From positions 124,001-188,000 of the forward strand of contig JAEBDY010000004.1 in NCBI GenBank assembly GCA_049997955.1: a stretch of 64,000 nucleotides of DNA. Reading direction: 5' to 3'. Made by a program: the position numbers and the translations under genes. This stretch comes from Umezawaea sp049997955. Lineage in GTDB: Bacteria; Actinomycetota; Actinomycetes; Mycobacteriales; Pseudonocardiaceae. Every line of letters starts with the position of its first letter. Within the stretch, counting starts at the first letter, position 1. This document shows positions 36,793 through 44,767 of this stretch, one piece after another. The notes under the pieces are model-generated. The model had not been told where the DNA came from, did no database searches, and saw only the letters and a program-made list of their open reading frames with translations.

Positions 36793-37242
36793 ATGACGGT
36801 CGACGCGATCACCTGGACCGCATCGGAGGTCGAGCACCCGGCGCGCACCGCGTCGTGGCGGTCGATGAACGCGGTGGTCCGAGGTGCCAAGGACGAGTGG
36901 CTGGCGCTGTTCGCCGACGACGGCGTGGTGGAGGACCCGGTCGGCCCGTCGATGTTCGATCCGGAGGGCAACGGGCACCACGGCAAGGAGGGGCTGTCCG
37001 CGTTCTGGGACCTCGCCATCGCGCTGGCCGAGCGGTTCGAGTTCGCGATGCACGACTCGTTCGCCGCGGGCCACGAGGTCGCGAACGTCGGCACGATCAC
37101 CGCGTTCCTGCCCGGCGGCAACCGGGTGGACACCGAGGGCGTGTTCGTCTACCGAGTCGGGCCGGACGGCCTGATCACGTCCATGCGCGCGTTCTGGGAG
37201 GTCGACCGGGCGATGGCCACGCTCCGCCAGGTTCAGGCGTAG
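36793..37242 (+). CDS. SnoaL-like ketosteroid isomerase-family protein (Rv0760c-like)
   Basis: A 149-residue NTF2-fold protein. WLALFADDGVVEDPVGPSMFDPEGNGHHGKEG matches the core of the mycobacterial steroid-binding protein Rv0760c, with the Asp in EDPVG at the position of the KSI base. KSIs shift the delta5 double bond to delta4 in 3-ketosteroids. It follows the LLM gene after 13 bases with GAGGGGCGGC as RBS. The end overlaps the convergent CYP125 gene by 10 bases. Confidence 0.82.
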   Translation: MTVDAITWTASEVEHPARTASWRSMNAVVRGAKDEWLALFADDGVVEDPVGPSMFDPEGNGHHGKEGLSAFWDLAIALAERFEFAMHDSFAAGHEVANVGTITAFLPGGNRVDTEGVFVYRVGPDGLITSMRAFWEVDRAMATLRQVQA

Positions 37243-38459
37243 CGGACCTGGAACTCCTTGATGCCGTTGAGCCAGCCGGACCGCAGCCGCCGCGGTTCGG
37301 CTGCCTGGCTGATGTCCGGCATGTGGTCCGCGATCGCGTTGAAGATCAGGTCGATCTCCAGCCGGGCGAGGTTCGCGCCGAGGCAGAAGTGCGCGCCGCT
37401 GCCGCCGAACCCGAGGTGCGGGTTGGGGTCGCGGGTGATGTCGAAGCGCTCCGGCCGGTCGAACACGCCCTCGTCGAAGTTGGCCGAGCTGTAGAACAGC
37501 CCCACCCGCTGCCCGCGCTTGATCGGCACGCCACCGAGTTCGGTGTCCGCCAACGCCGTGCGCTGGAACGACATGACCGGCGTGGCCCACCGGACGATCT
37601 CGTCGGCCGCGGTCTTCGGGCGCTCCGCCTTGAACAGCTCCCACTGGTCCGGGTGGTCCAGGAACGCCTTCATGCCGTGCGTGATGGCGTTGCGCGTGGT
37701 CTCGTTCCCCGCCACGGCGAGCAGCAGCACGAAGAAGCCGAACTCGTCCGACGCCAGCCCCGCGCCGTCCACGTCGGCCTGGACGAGCTTGGTCACGATG
37801 TCGTCCATCGGACAGCCCCGGCGGTCCTCCGCCATGGTCCAGGCGTAGCCGAGCAGCTCGGTGGCGGCCGCCATGGGGTCGCGGTCGTACTCGGGGTCGT
37901 CGTAGGAGATCATCTCGTTGGACCAGTCGAAGATCTTGCGGCGGTCCGACTGCGGGATCCCGATCAGCTCCGCGATGGCCTGGAGCGGCAGCTCGCACGC
38001 CACGTCCGTGACGAAGTCCCCGGTGCCCTTGGCGAGCGCGGCCTCGACGATCCGCCCGGCCCTGGCGTTGAGCGCGTCCCGCAGGTTGTTGATCGCCCGC
38101 GGGGTGAACCCCCTGGACACGATGCCGCGCAGCTTCGTGTGCGTCGGCGGGTCCATGTTCAGCAGGACGAGCCGCTGCATCTCGATCCGGTCGCGGGTCA
38201 TGCCGTCCTCGAACCGGATGATCGCGGTGTTCTCCCAGCTGGAGTAGAGGTCGCTGTTGCGCGACACTTCCTTGACCTCCGCGTGCCGCGAGACGACCCA
38301 GTACCCCTCGTCGTCGAACCCGCCCCGGTCGGCGGGCTGGGCGTTCCACCACACCGGAGCGGTGCGCCGCAGCTCCGCGAACTCCTCCACCGGGATTCGA
38401 CTCGCGTACATGTCGGGGTCGGTGAAGTCGAATCCTGCCGGGATGCGGGGCTCGGTCAC
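37233..38459 (-). CDS. cyp125: Cytochrome P450 CYP125 (steroid C26 monooxygenase)
   Basis: A 408-residue soluble P450. The I-helix is AVAGNETTRN (249-258), ExxR is Glu287/Arg290, and the haem Cys359 is in FGGSGAHFCLG. The C-terminus RLRSGWLNGIKEFQV is CYP125-like. CYP125 hydroxylates the terminal C26 of cholesterol and 4-cholesten-3-one and goes on to the acid. GTG at 38459 is behind AGGAGG; a longer frame to 38489 overlaps the operator. It is divergent from fadA5, as in M. tuberculosis. The redox partner is probably the ferredoxin at 21468. Confidence 0.93.
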   Translation of the reverse strand: MTEPRIPAGFDFTDPDMYASRIPVEEFAELRRTAPVWWNAQPADRGGFDDEGYWVVSRHAEVKEVSRNSDLYSSWENTAIIRFEDGMTRDRIEMQRLVLLNMDPPTHTKLRGIVSRGFTPRAINNLRDALNARAGRIVEAALAKGTGDFVTDVACELPLQAIAELIGIPQSDRRKIFDWSNEMISYDDPEYDRDPMAAATELLGYAWTMAEDRRGCPMDDIVTKLVQADVDGAGLASDEFGFFVLLLAVAGNETTRNAITHGMKAFLDHPDQWELFKAERPKTAADEIVRWATPVMSFQRTALADTELGGVPIKRGQRVGLFYSSANFDEGVFDRPERFDITRDPNPHLGFGGSGAHFCLGANLARLEIDLIFNAIADHMPDISQAAEPRRLRSGWLNGIKEFQVRYA

Positions 38460-38481
38460 GACTGCCTCCTGTGCCCAGATA

Positions 38482-38495
38482 TGGAACACGTTCTA
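38482..38495. promoter_or_regulatory. KstR-type operator upstream of cyp125
   Basis: TGGAACACGTTCTA matches TNNAACNNGTTNNA at every fixed position, 22 bp upstream of the cyp125 start. Confidence 0.82.
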
Positions 38496-38557
38496 GTGGA
38501 TTCAAGCACAGGCCCATTGCTGAGTGAAGCCCTGAACAGTCCATCCTTGCCCAGATC

Positions 38558-38571
38558 GAGAACCTGTTCTA
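38558..38571. promoter_or_regulatory. Second KstR-type operator upstream of fadA5
   Basis: GAGAACCTGTTCTA differs from TNNAACNNGTTNNA only in the first base. It lies 32 bp before the fadA5 start, so each divergent gene has its own site. Confidence 0.72.
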
Positions 38572-38603
38572 ACTTCGAATCGCAGGCGACGAGGGGAGCC
38601 GAC

Positions 38604-39734
38604 ATGGGCAGTCCGGTGATCGTGGAGGCCGTTCGCACCCCCATCGGCAAACGCGGCGGCAGGCTCTCCACCCTGCACGCGGCCGAACTGCTGGGCGCGG
38701 TCCAGCGCGCGGTGGTCGACCGCGGCGGTGTCGACGCCGCCGCGGTGGAACAGGTTATCGGCGGCACCGTCACCCAGGCGGGTGAACAGTCCAACAACAT
38801 CACCAGGACCGCCTGGCTGCACGCCGGACTCCCCTTCACCACCGGGTGCCTGACGGTCGACTGCCAGTGCGGCTCCGCGCAGCAGTCGGCCCACCTCGTC
38901 GCGGGCCTGATCGCCGCGGGCGCCATCGACGTCGGCATCGCCTGCGGCGTGGAGTCGATGAGCCGGGTGCCGCTGCGCGGCAACCTGGGCGGCGACGCGG
39001 GCTCGCCACGGCCGGACAGCTGGACCATCGACCTGCCGAACCAGTTCGTCGCGGCCGAGCGCATCGCCACCCGCCGCGGCACGGGCCGCGAGGAGGTGGA
39101 CCGGTTCGGCGTCCGCTCCCAGGTCAGGGCCGCCCGAGCGTGGGCGGAGGGGCGTTTCGCACGGGAGGTCATGCCCGTGGAGGTGGACGGCGTGGTGGTC
39201 GACCGGGACCAGGGGCCGCGGGACACCAGCCTGGAGGCGCTGGCCGCGCTGAAGCCCGTGCTGGAGGACGGCGTGCACACGGCGGGCACGTCCTCGCAGA
39301 TCTCGGACGGCGCGTCGGCGGTGATGCTCGCGGACGAGGACTGGGCCAGGGCGCACGGACTGCGACCACGGGCCAGGATCGTGGCGCAGTGCCTGGTGGG
39401 CGCGGAGCCCTACTACCACCTGGACGGCCCGGTGGCCGCCACCACCCGCGTCCTGGAGCGCAGCGGAATGAGGATCGGCGACCTGGACCTGTTCGAGGTC
39501 AACGAGGCCTTCGCCTCGGTCGTCCTGTCGTGGAGCGCGGTGCACAAACCCGACCCGGACCGGGTGAACGTCAACGGCGGGGCGATCGCGCTGGGCCACC
39601 CGGTGGGCAGCACGGGCACCCGCCTGATCACCACGGCGCTGCACGAACTGGAACGCCGCGACGCCTCCACGGCCCTCATCACCATGTGCGCGGGAGGCGC
39701 CCTCTCCACCGGCACCATCATCGAACGCCTCTGA
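38604..39734 (+). CDS. fadA5: Steroid acyl-CoA thiolase FadA5
   Basis: A 376-residue thiolase matching FadA5: MGxPVIVEA start, TVDCQCGSAQQ with nucleophile Cys89, GAEPYYHLDGPV, NVNGGAIALGHPVGSTGTRL, and Cys/His near the end in TMCAGGALSTGTIIERL. It cleaves the 3-keto acyl-CoA of the sterol side chain. GAGGGGAGCC precedes the ATG. It is divergent from cyp125, and a gene-poor gap (39735-39811) separates it from the next gene. Confidence 0.93.
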   Translation: MGSPVIVEAVRTPIGKRGGRLSTLHAAELLGAVQRAVVDRGGVDAAAVEQVIGGTVTQAGEQSNNITRTAWLHAGLPFTTGCLTVDCQCGSAQQSAHLVAGLIAAGAIDVGIACGVESMSRVPLRGNLGGDAGSPRPDSWTIDLPNQFVAAERIATRRGTGREEVDRFGVRSQVRAARAWAEGRFAREVMPVEVDGVVVDRDQGPRDTSLEALAALKPVLEDGVHTAGTSSQISDGASAVMLADEDWARAHGLRPRARIVAQCLVGAEPYYHLDGPVAATTRVLERSGMRIGDLDLFEVNEAFASVVLSWSAVHKPDPDRVNVNGGAIALGHPVGSTGTRLITTALHELERRDASTALITMCAGGALSTGTIIERL

Positions 39735-39811
39735 CCGGCCGGTCTAGCTGTGCGGCGCCGCTCGGAGGCGTGCCCGATCGCGGTCGACTCCGTGCGGCGT
39801 GGCCCAGGGCC

Positions 39812-40567
39812 CTAGGGTTCCCGCATCCGGGACCTGAGCACGTCGAACTCGCACCCCGGCGCGTCCGGGTCGAAACCGTGCTCGATCAGCCAGTGCGACG
39901 CCGTCAGGCTGCGCAGCGACCACCAGGCGCGGATCACGTCCCGGTCCGCGCCGTCGCCGTAGCCTGCGAGCAGGTCGTCCAGGCGTTCCTCGTGCCCGAG
40001 CGTCAAGGTGGCGAGGTCGAACATGGCGTCACCGGGGGCGGCCTCCGACCAGTCGATGACGCCGGTGACCTCGTCGCCGTCGACGAACACGTGGGTGATC
40101 TGCAGGTCGCCGTGGGTGAACACCGGTTTCCACGGCCGGAGCGCGGCCTCGGCGATCTCGCGGTTGCGCCGGACCACCTCGGCGGGCAGAACGGCGTTGG
40201 CGAGCAGCCACGCGCACTCGCGGTCGAGCTCCGCCGCCACGTCGTCGAGCACGGGCCCCGGCCACGGCGGCAACGGCGCGTCGTGCAGCCTCCGCACGGC
40301 GGCACCCGTCGCGGCCCACGCCGCGGGCGACGCGGCCGACGGTTCGCCGAGGATGCCGAGCGCCTTGCCCGGCACGGCGGCGATCGCGAGCACGGGCGGC
40401 TCGCGCCAGAGGATCGCCGGGGTCGGCACCGGCGCCATGGCCATCGCCCGCACCTCGACGTCGGCGTGCGCCGGGTCGACGTCGACCTTCAGGAACACGT
40501 CGCCGACGCGCAGCGTCGCGCGCTGGCTGTGGGCGACGACGACTTCAACCTCTTCCACACCGGCCAT
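39812..40567 (-). CDS. Aminoglycoside/choline phosphotransferase-family kinase
   Basis: A 251-residue APH-family kinase-like protein. The catalytic loop HGDLQITH and metal site DWSEAAPGD correspond to HGDxxxxN and DxD of phosphotransferases, and ARR-type nucleotide residues are not obvious. The substrate is unknown; antibiotic or small-molecule phosphorylation is possible. ATG at 40567 is preceded by a weak RBS. It sits between the KstR and KstR2 modules with no obvious link to sterols. The 40568-40748 gap shows nothing recognisable. Confidence 0.75.
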   Translation of the reverse strand: MAGVEEVEVVVAHSQRATLRVGDVFLKVDVDPAHADVEVRAMAMAPVPTPAILWREPPVLAIAAVPGKALGILGEPSAASPAAWAATGAAVRRLHDAPLPPWPGPVLDDVAAELDRECAWLLANAVLPAEVVRRNREIAEAALRPWKPVFTHGDLQITHVFVDGDEVTGVIDWSEAAPGDAMFDLATLTLGHEERLDDLLAGYGDGADRDVIRAWWSLRSLTASHWLIEHGFDPDAPGCEFDVLRSRMREP

Positions 40568-40748
40568 CCTGGCGGGGATGGCCGCTGATGTCGCCGGATT
40601 TGCGGGTGGCGGGACGCCGCCGGTCCTGTTCGGCTTGGCGGGCGCGGCACCCGGACGCCCTCGAGGACCGGCGCGAACCGCGGGCCGTCGCCGCGGTGCC
40701 CGGCGGTCACCGACGCGCCGTGGACCACCACCGACTTCGACGCATGAC

Positions 40749-41612
40749 CTAGGCGCCGTACACCGGAACGGCGTGGTCGGACGCCAGCAGGTCGAGGACC
40801 ACCGGGCCGAGTTCCTCCGGCTCCCAGCGGGCACCCTTGTCCACCACCGGACCGTGCCGCCACCCCTGCGCCACCCCGATCCGACCACCGTCGACCTCGA
40901 ACATCCGCCCGGTCACGCCGGCGGACTCCACGCTGCCCAACCACACCACCAACGGCGAGACGTTCTCCGGCGCCATGGCGTCGAACCCCTCCTCCGGCGC
41001 GGCCATCATCTCGGCGAACGCGCGTTCCGTCATCCGCGTGCGAGCGGCCGGGGCGATCGCGTTCACCGTGACCCCGTAGCGCGCCAGCTCCGCCGCTCCC
41101 ACGAGGGTCAGCGACGCGATCCCGGCCTTCGCCGCCGAGTAGTTGGCCTGGCCCACGCTGCCGAACAGGCCGGCTCCGGAACTCGTGTTGATCACCCGGC
41201 CGGTGACCGCGCCGCCCGCCTTGTGCACCGACCGCCAGTGCGCGGCGGCGTGGCGCAGCGGCGCGAAGTGCCCCTTGAGGTGCACCCGGACCACGTCGTC
41301 CCACTCCTCCTCGCCGAGGCTGACCAGCATCCGGTCGCGCACGAGGCCTGCGTTGTTCACCAGGACGTCCAGGCCGCCGAACGCGTCCAGCGCCGTCCGG
41401 ACCAAGCGGTCCGCGCCCGCCCACGTGCCGACGTCGTCGGTGTTGACGACCGCGCGGTCGCCGATCTCCTCGACGACCTCCCGCGCGGGGTCGGCGGACA
41501 CGTCGTTGACCACCACGAGCGCCCCGGCCCTGGCGAAGGCGAGCGCGTGCGCCCGACCGATGCCCCGGCCCGCTCCGGTGACGACGACGACCCGGTCGGC
41601 GCACAGGCTCAT
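40749..41612 (-). CDS. SDR oxidoreductase (Rv3548c-like), ring C/D degradation
   Basis: A 287-residue short-chain dehydrogenase with TGAGRGIGRAHA, NNAGLVRDRML, Tyr/Lys in YSAAKAG, TRMTE and a C-terminal extension of about 40 residues. It overlaps the upstream SDR by 4 bases (ATGA). In M. tuberculosis Rv3548c lies in the KstR2 regulon beside Rv3549c and echA20, the same order as here. Probably a 3-hydroxyacyl-CoA dehydrogenase in late steroid breakdown. It is related to the SDR at 19424. Confidence 0.85.
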   Translation of the reverse strand: MSLCADRVVVVTGAGRGIGRAHALAFARAGALVVVNDVSADPAREVVEEIGDRAVVNTDDVGTWAGADRLVRTALDAFGGLDVLVNNAGLVRDRMLVSLGEEEWDDVVRVHLKGHFAPLRHAAAHWRSVHKAGGAVTGRVINTSSGAGLFGSVGQANYSAAKAGIASLTLVGAAELARYGVTVNAIAPAARTRMTERAFAEMMAAPEEGFDAMAPENVSPLVVWLGSVESAGVTGRMFEVDGGRIGVAQGWRHGPVVDKGARWEPEELGPVVLDLLASDHAVPVYGA

Positions 41613-42376
41613 GTCGACTCCTCCCGCGCGGTGGCGGCGGCCAGGAACGCGGGCACCTCTCCCCCGCCGTGCACGACCAGGCTCGCCCCGCTGACGTAGG
41701 ACGCCGACGGGGAAGCCAGGAACACCGCGCAGGCGCCGACGTCCGACGGCTCGGCCAGCCTCCCCAGCGGCACGGTCCGCGCCACCGCGGCGATCCCGGC
41801 CTCGTCGCCGTAGTGCAGGTGCGACAGCTCGGTCCGCACCATGCCCACGGCCAGCGAGTTCACCCGCACCTTCGGCGCCCACTCCACCGCGAGGCTCGTG
41901 GCGAGGTTGTCCAGCCCGGCCTTCGCCGCGCCGTAGGCCGCCGTGCCCGGTGACGGCCGCCGACCGCTGACGCTGCCGACCATCACGATGCTGCCGCCCG
42001 AGTCCTGTTCCTGCATCACCGCGTTCGCCGCCTGGGACACCAGCAGCGGCGCCAGCAGGTTCAGCTCGACCACCTTCCGGTGGAAGCCCGGCGAGGCGGC
42101 GGCCGCCGGCGCGAACGGCGCCCCGCCCGCGTTGTTCACCACCACGTCCAGCCGCCGGTGCCGCTCGACGATCGTCGCCACGAGCCGTTCCACCTGCCCC
42201 TGGTCGCGCACGTCGCAGGGCAGGAACTCGACACCGCCCACGGGCACGTCCGGCGGCCGTCGACCGCACGCCACGACCACGGCTCCCGCTCTCACGAAAG
42301 CCTCGCTGATCCCCGCGCCGACACCGCGAACCCCGCCGGTGACCAGCACGACCGCTCCGTCGAGGTCGAACTCCAC
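41609..42376 (-). CDS. SDR oxidoreductase (Rv3549c-like), ring C/D degradation
   Basis: A 255-residue short-chain dehydrogenase. TGGVRGVGAGI, NNAGGAPF and Tyr/Lys in YGAAKAG are present. I chose the second GTG (42376), since GGAGG lies 5 bases before it. It is the first gene of a minus-strand pair divergent from echA20 across a KstR2-type site. Mycobacterial Rv3549c is in the same position. Specific reaction unknown. Confidence 0.85.
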   Translation of the reverse strand: MEFDLDGAVVLVTGGVRGVGAGISEAFVRAGAVVVACGRRPPDVPVGGVEFLPCDVRDQGQVERLVATIVERHRRLDVVVNNAGGAPFAPAAAASPGFHRKVVELNLLAPLLVSQAANAVMQEQDSGGSIVMVGSVSGRRPSPGTAAYGAAKAGLDNLATSLAVEWAPKVRVNSLAVGMVRTELSHLHYGDEAGIAAVARTVPLGRLAEPSDVGACAVFLASPSASYVSGASLVVHGGGEVPAFLAAATAREEST

Positions 42377-42423
42377 GCGCACCTCCGCCCTATCCCGGCC
42401 GCCCGAGCACTGGTAAGTTACCA

Positions 42424-42437
42424 AGCAATCGCTTGGT
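42424..42437. promoter_or_regulatory. KstR2-type operator
   Basis: AGCAATCGCTTGGT fits the KstR2 pattern AnCAAGnnCTTGnT with one mismatch. It lies inside a longer palindrome, ACCAAGC-AATC-GCTTGGT (42420-42437), between divergent SDR and echA20. Confidence 0.7.
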
Positions 42438-42452
42438 TTGGAAGGCGGCGCG

Positions 42453-43202
42453 ATGGGGATCTCCAGCAGCCACACCGAAGACGGCATCACCGTCGTGACC
42501 CTCGACTTCCCCCCGGTCAACGCCGTGCCCTCCCGCGGCTGGTTCGTCCTCGCCGACGCGCTGCGCCGCGCGGGCGAGGACGAGAGCACGCGCGTCGTCG
42601 TGCTGAGGGCCGAAGGCCGCGGGTTCTGCGCGGGCGTGGACATCAAGGAGATCCAGCGCGCCGCGGACCACCAGGCGCTGCTGGCGGCCAACCGCGGGTG
42701 CGCCGCCGCGTTCGGCGCCGTGTACGACTGCGCGGTCCCGGTCATCGCCGCCGTGCACGGGTTCTGCCTGGGCGGCGGCATCGGTCTGGTCGGCAACGCC
42801 GACGTGGTGATCGCGTCGGAGGACGCCACCTTCGGGCTGCCCGAGGTGGACCGGGGAGCGCTGGGCGCGGCGACCCACCTGTCGAGGCTGGTGCCGCAGC
42901 ACCTGATGCGCGCGCTCTACTACACGGCCCGCTCCATCGGCGCGGCCGAGCTGCACCACCACGGCGGCGTCTACCAGGTCGTGCCGCGCGGGGAGCTCGA
43001 CACGGCCGCGCGGGCGCTGGCGCTGGAGATCGCCGCCAAGGACACCAGGGTGATCCGCCGGGCCAAGGAAGCGATCAACGGCATCGACGCGCAGCCCGTG
43101 CGGCACAACTACCGCTTCGAGCAGGGCTTCACCTACGAGCTGGACCTCACCGGCGCGGCGGACGACGCGCGCCGGGCGTTCCTGGACGGCAAGGCTCGCT
43201 GA
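42453..43202 (+). CDS. echA20: Enoyl-CoA hydratase-family hydrolase EchA20
   Basis: A 249-residue crotonase-fold protein. GFCAGVDIKEI and HGFCLGGGIGLVG are the oxyanion segments. In mycobacteria EchA20 opens the D ring of a steroid-derived CoA ester by hydrolysis rather than hydration. It precedes ipdAB as in M. tuberculosis. The ATG at 42453 is weakly supported by GGAAGG; the open frame extends to 42438, but that start would abut the operator. Confidence 0.9.
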   Translation: MGISSSHTEDGITVVTLDFPPVNAVPSRGWFVLADALRRAGEDESTRVVVLRAEGRGFCAGVDIKEIQRAADHQALLAANRGCAAAFGAVYDCAVPVIAAVHGFCLGGGIGLVGNADVVIASEDATFGLPEVDRGALGAATHLSRLVPQHLMRALYYTARSIGAAELHHHGGVYQVVPRGELDTAARALALEIAAKDTRVIRRAKEAINGIDAQPVRHNYRFEQGFTYELDLTGAADDARRAFLDGKAR

Positions 43203-43217
43203 CAGCGGGAGGAACCC

Positions 43218-44057
43218 ATGCGGGACAAGCGGATGACACCCGACGAGGTGGTCGCCGACCTCACCGACGGCATGACCGTCGGCATCGGCGGATGGGGCTC
43301 GCGGCGCAAGCCGATGGCCCTCGTCCGCGCCCTCCTGCGGTCGCCGCTGCGGGACCTGACCATCGTCTCCTACGGCGGTCCGGACGTCGGGCTGCTCTGC
43401 GCGGCGGGCAAGGTCCGCAAGCTCGTCTACGGGTTCGTCTCGCTCGACACGATCGCTTACGACCCGTGGTTCCGCCGGGTCCGCGAGGCGGGCGGGATCG
43501 AGGTGCTGGAACTGGACGAGGGGATGTTCCAGTGCGGCCTGCGCGCGGCGGCGCACCGGTTGCCGTTCCTGCCGATCAGGGCGGGCCTCGGCTCGGACGT
43601 GCTGCGGCTGGCGCCCGAGCTGCGCACGGTGCGCTCCCCCTACGACGGCGAGGAACTGGTCGCCATGCCCGCGTTGCGCCTGGACGCCGCGCTCGTCCAC
43701 CTCAACCGGGCCGACCGGCGCGGGAACGCCCAGTACCTCGGACCGGACCCGTACTTCGACGACCTGTTCTGCCTCGCCGCGAAGCGCCGGTACGTGTCGT
43801 GCGAGCGGATCGTGGACACCACCGAGCTCACGGCGGCCGGGCCGGTGCAGTCGTTGCTGCTCAACCGGATGATGGTGGACGGCGTGGTGGAGACGCCGCG
43901 CGGCGCGCACTTCACCAGCTGCGCGCCGGACTACGGGCGGGACGAGGAGTTCCAACGGGTCTACGCCGACTCGGCGGGTGATCCGGAGCGCTGGCCCGGC
44001 TTCGTCGACCGGTACCTGTCCGGCACCGAGGCCGACTACCTGGCGGCGGCGCTGTGA
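43218..44057 (+). CDS. ipdA: IpdA, alpha subunit of the steroid ring-opening CoA hydrolase
   Basis: A 279-residue CoA transferase-family alpha subunit (IGGWGSRRKPMALVRALL, SYGGPDVG, LNRADRRGNAQYLGPD). IpdA and IpdB form a heterotetramer that hydrolyses the last steroid ring in COCHEA-CoA, although the fold is that of a CoA transferase. It starts 15 bases after echA20 with GGGAGG. It overlaps ipdB by GTGA. An MRDKRM start looks right; IpdA in M. tuberculosis is slightly longer. Confidence 0.92.
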   Translation: MRDKRMTPDEVVADLTDGMTVGIGGWGSRRKPMALVRALLRSPLRDLTIVSYGGPDVGLLCAAGKVRKLVYGFVSLDTIAYDPWFRRVREAGGIEVLELDEGMFQCGLRAAAHRLPFLPIRAGLGSDVLRLAPELRTVRSPYDGEELVAMPALRLDAALVHLNRADRRGNAQYLGPDPYFDDLFCLAAKRRYVSCERIVDTTELTAAGPVQSLLLNRMMVDGVVETPRGAHFTSCAPDYGRDEEFQRVYADSAGDPERWPGFVDRYLSGTEADYLAAAL

Positions 44058-44767
44058 GCGGCCCGACCAGGGCGGAGGTGTGCGCGGCGGCGTGCGCCGA
44101 CCTGTTCCTCGGCGCGGGCGAGGTCCTGGCCAGCCCGATGGGCCTCATCCCCTCGTTGGGCGCGCGGCTGGCCAGGCTGACCACCGAGCCCGACCTGCTG
44201 CTGTCCGACGGCGAGGCCTTCCTGCTGGACCGCGAGTCGGCAGTGGAGGGTTGGATGCCCTACCGGCGGGTGTTCGACGTCGTCGCGCACGGCCGCAGGC
44301 ACGTGGTGATGGGCGCGAACCAGGTCGACCGCTTCGGCAACCAGAACATCTCCTGCATCGGCGACCACGACAAGCCCACCCGACAGTTGCTCGGGTTCCG
44401 CGGGGCTCCCGGCAACACCGCCAACCACCGCACGAGCTACTGGGTCCCGCGGCACAACCCCCGCGTGTTCGTCGACGCCGTCGACGTGGTGTCCGGGGTC
44501 GGGTACGACCACGCCGTCGGCCCGTTCCACGACGTGCACCGGGTCGTCACGAACCTCGCGGTGTTCGACTTCGGCGCTCCCGACCGCTCGATGCGCCTGG
44601 TCTCCGTGCATCCCGGCGTCGAGGTGGACGACGTGCTGCGCCAGACGTCGTTCCGGCCGGCGTGCGACGACGTCGGCGAGACCAGGAAGCCGACCGACGA
44701 GGAACTCGTGCTGCTGCGGACCGTGCTCGACCCCGCGGGCGCCCGTGACCGCGAGGTGCCGTCGTGA
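44054..44767 (+). CDS. ipdB: IpdB, beta subunit of the steroid ring-opening CoA hydrolase
   Basis: A 237-residue CoA transferase-family beta subunit. GLIPSLGARLARLTTEPDLLLSDGEAFLL, NQVDRFGNQNISCIGD and the GAPGNTANHRT loop are typical of IpdB. Its GTG overlaps the ipdA stop, and its stop overlaps ipdC (GTGA), indicating equal expression. Functions only with IpdA. Confidence 0.92.
   Translation: MSGPTRAEVCAAACADLFLGAGEVLASPMGLIPSLGARLARLTTEPDLLLSDGEAFLLDRESAVEGWMPYRRVFDVVAHGRRHVVMGANQVDRFGNQNISCIGDHDKPTRQLLGFRGAPGNTANHRTSYWVPRHNPRVFVDAVDVVSGVGYDHAVGPFHDVHRVVTNLAVFDFGAPDRSMRLVSVHPGVEVDDVLRQTSFRPACDDVGETRKPTDEELVLLRTVLDPAGARDREVPS

Noticed and set aside
39812..40567. Antibiotic-resistance gene
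   Set aside because: The APH fold alone does not show substrate. Kept as a kinase-family protein with no resistance claim.
40568..40748. Possible gene remnant between the kinase-like gene and SDR
   Set aside because: No frame gives a recognisable product or a good start; left as empty intergenic sequence.
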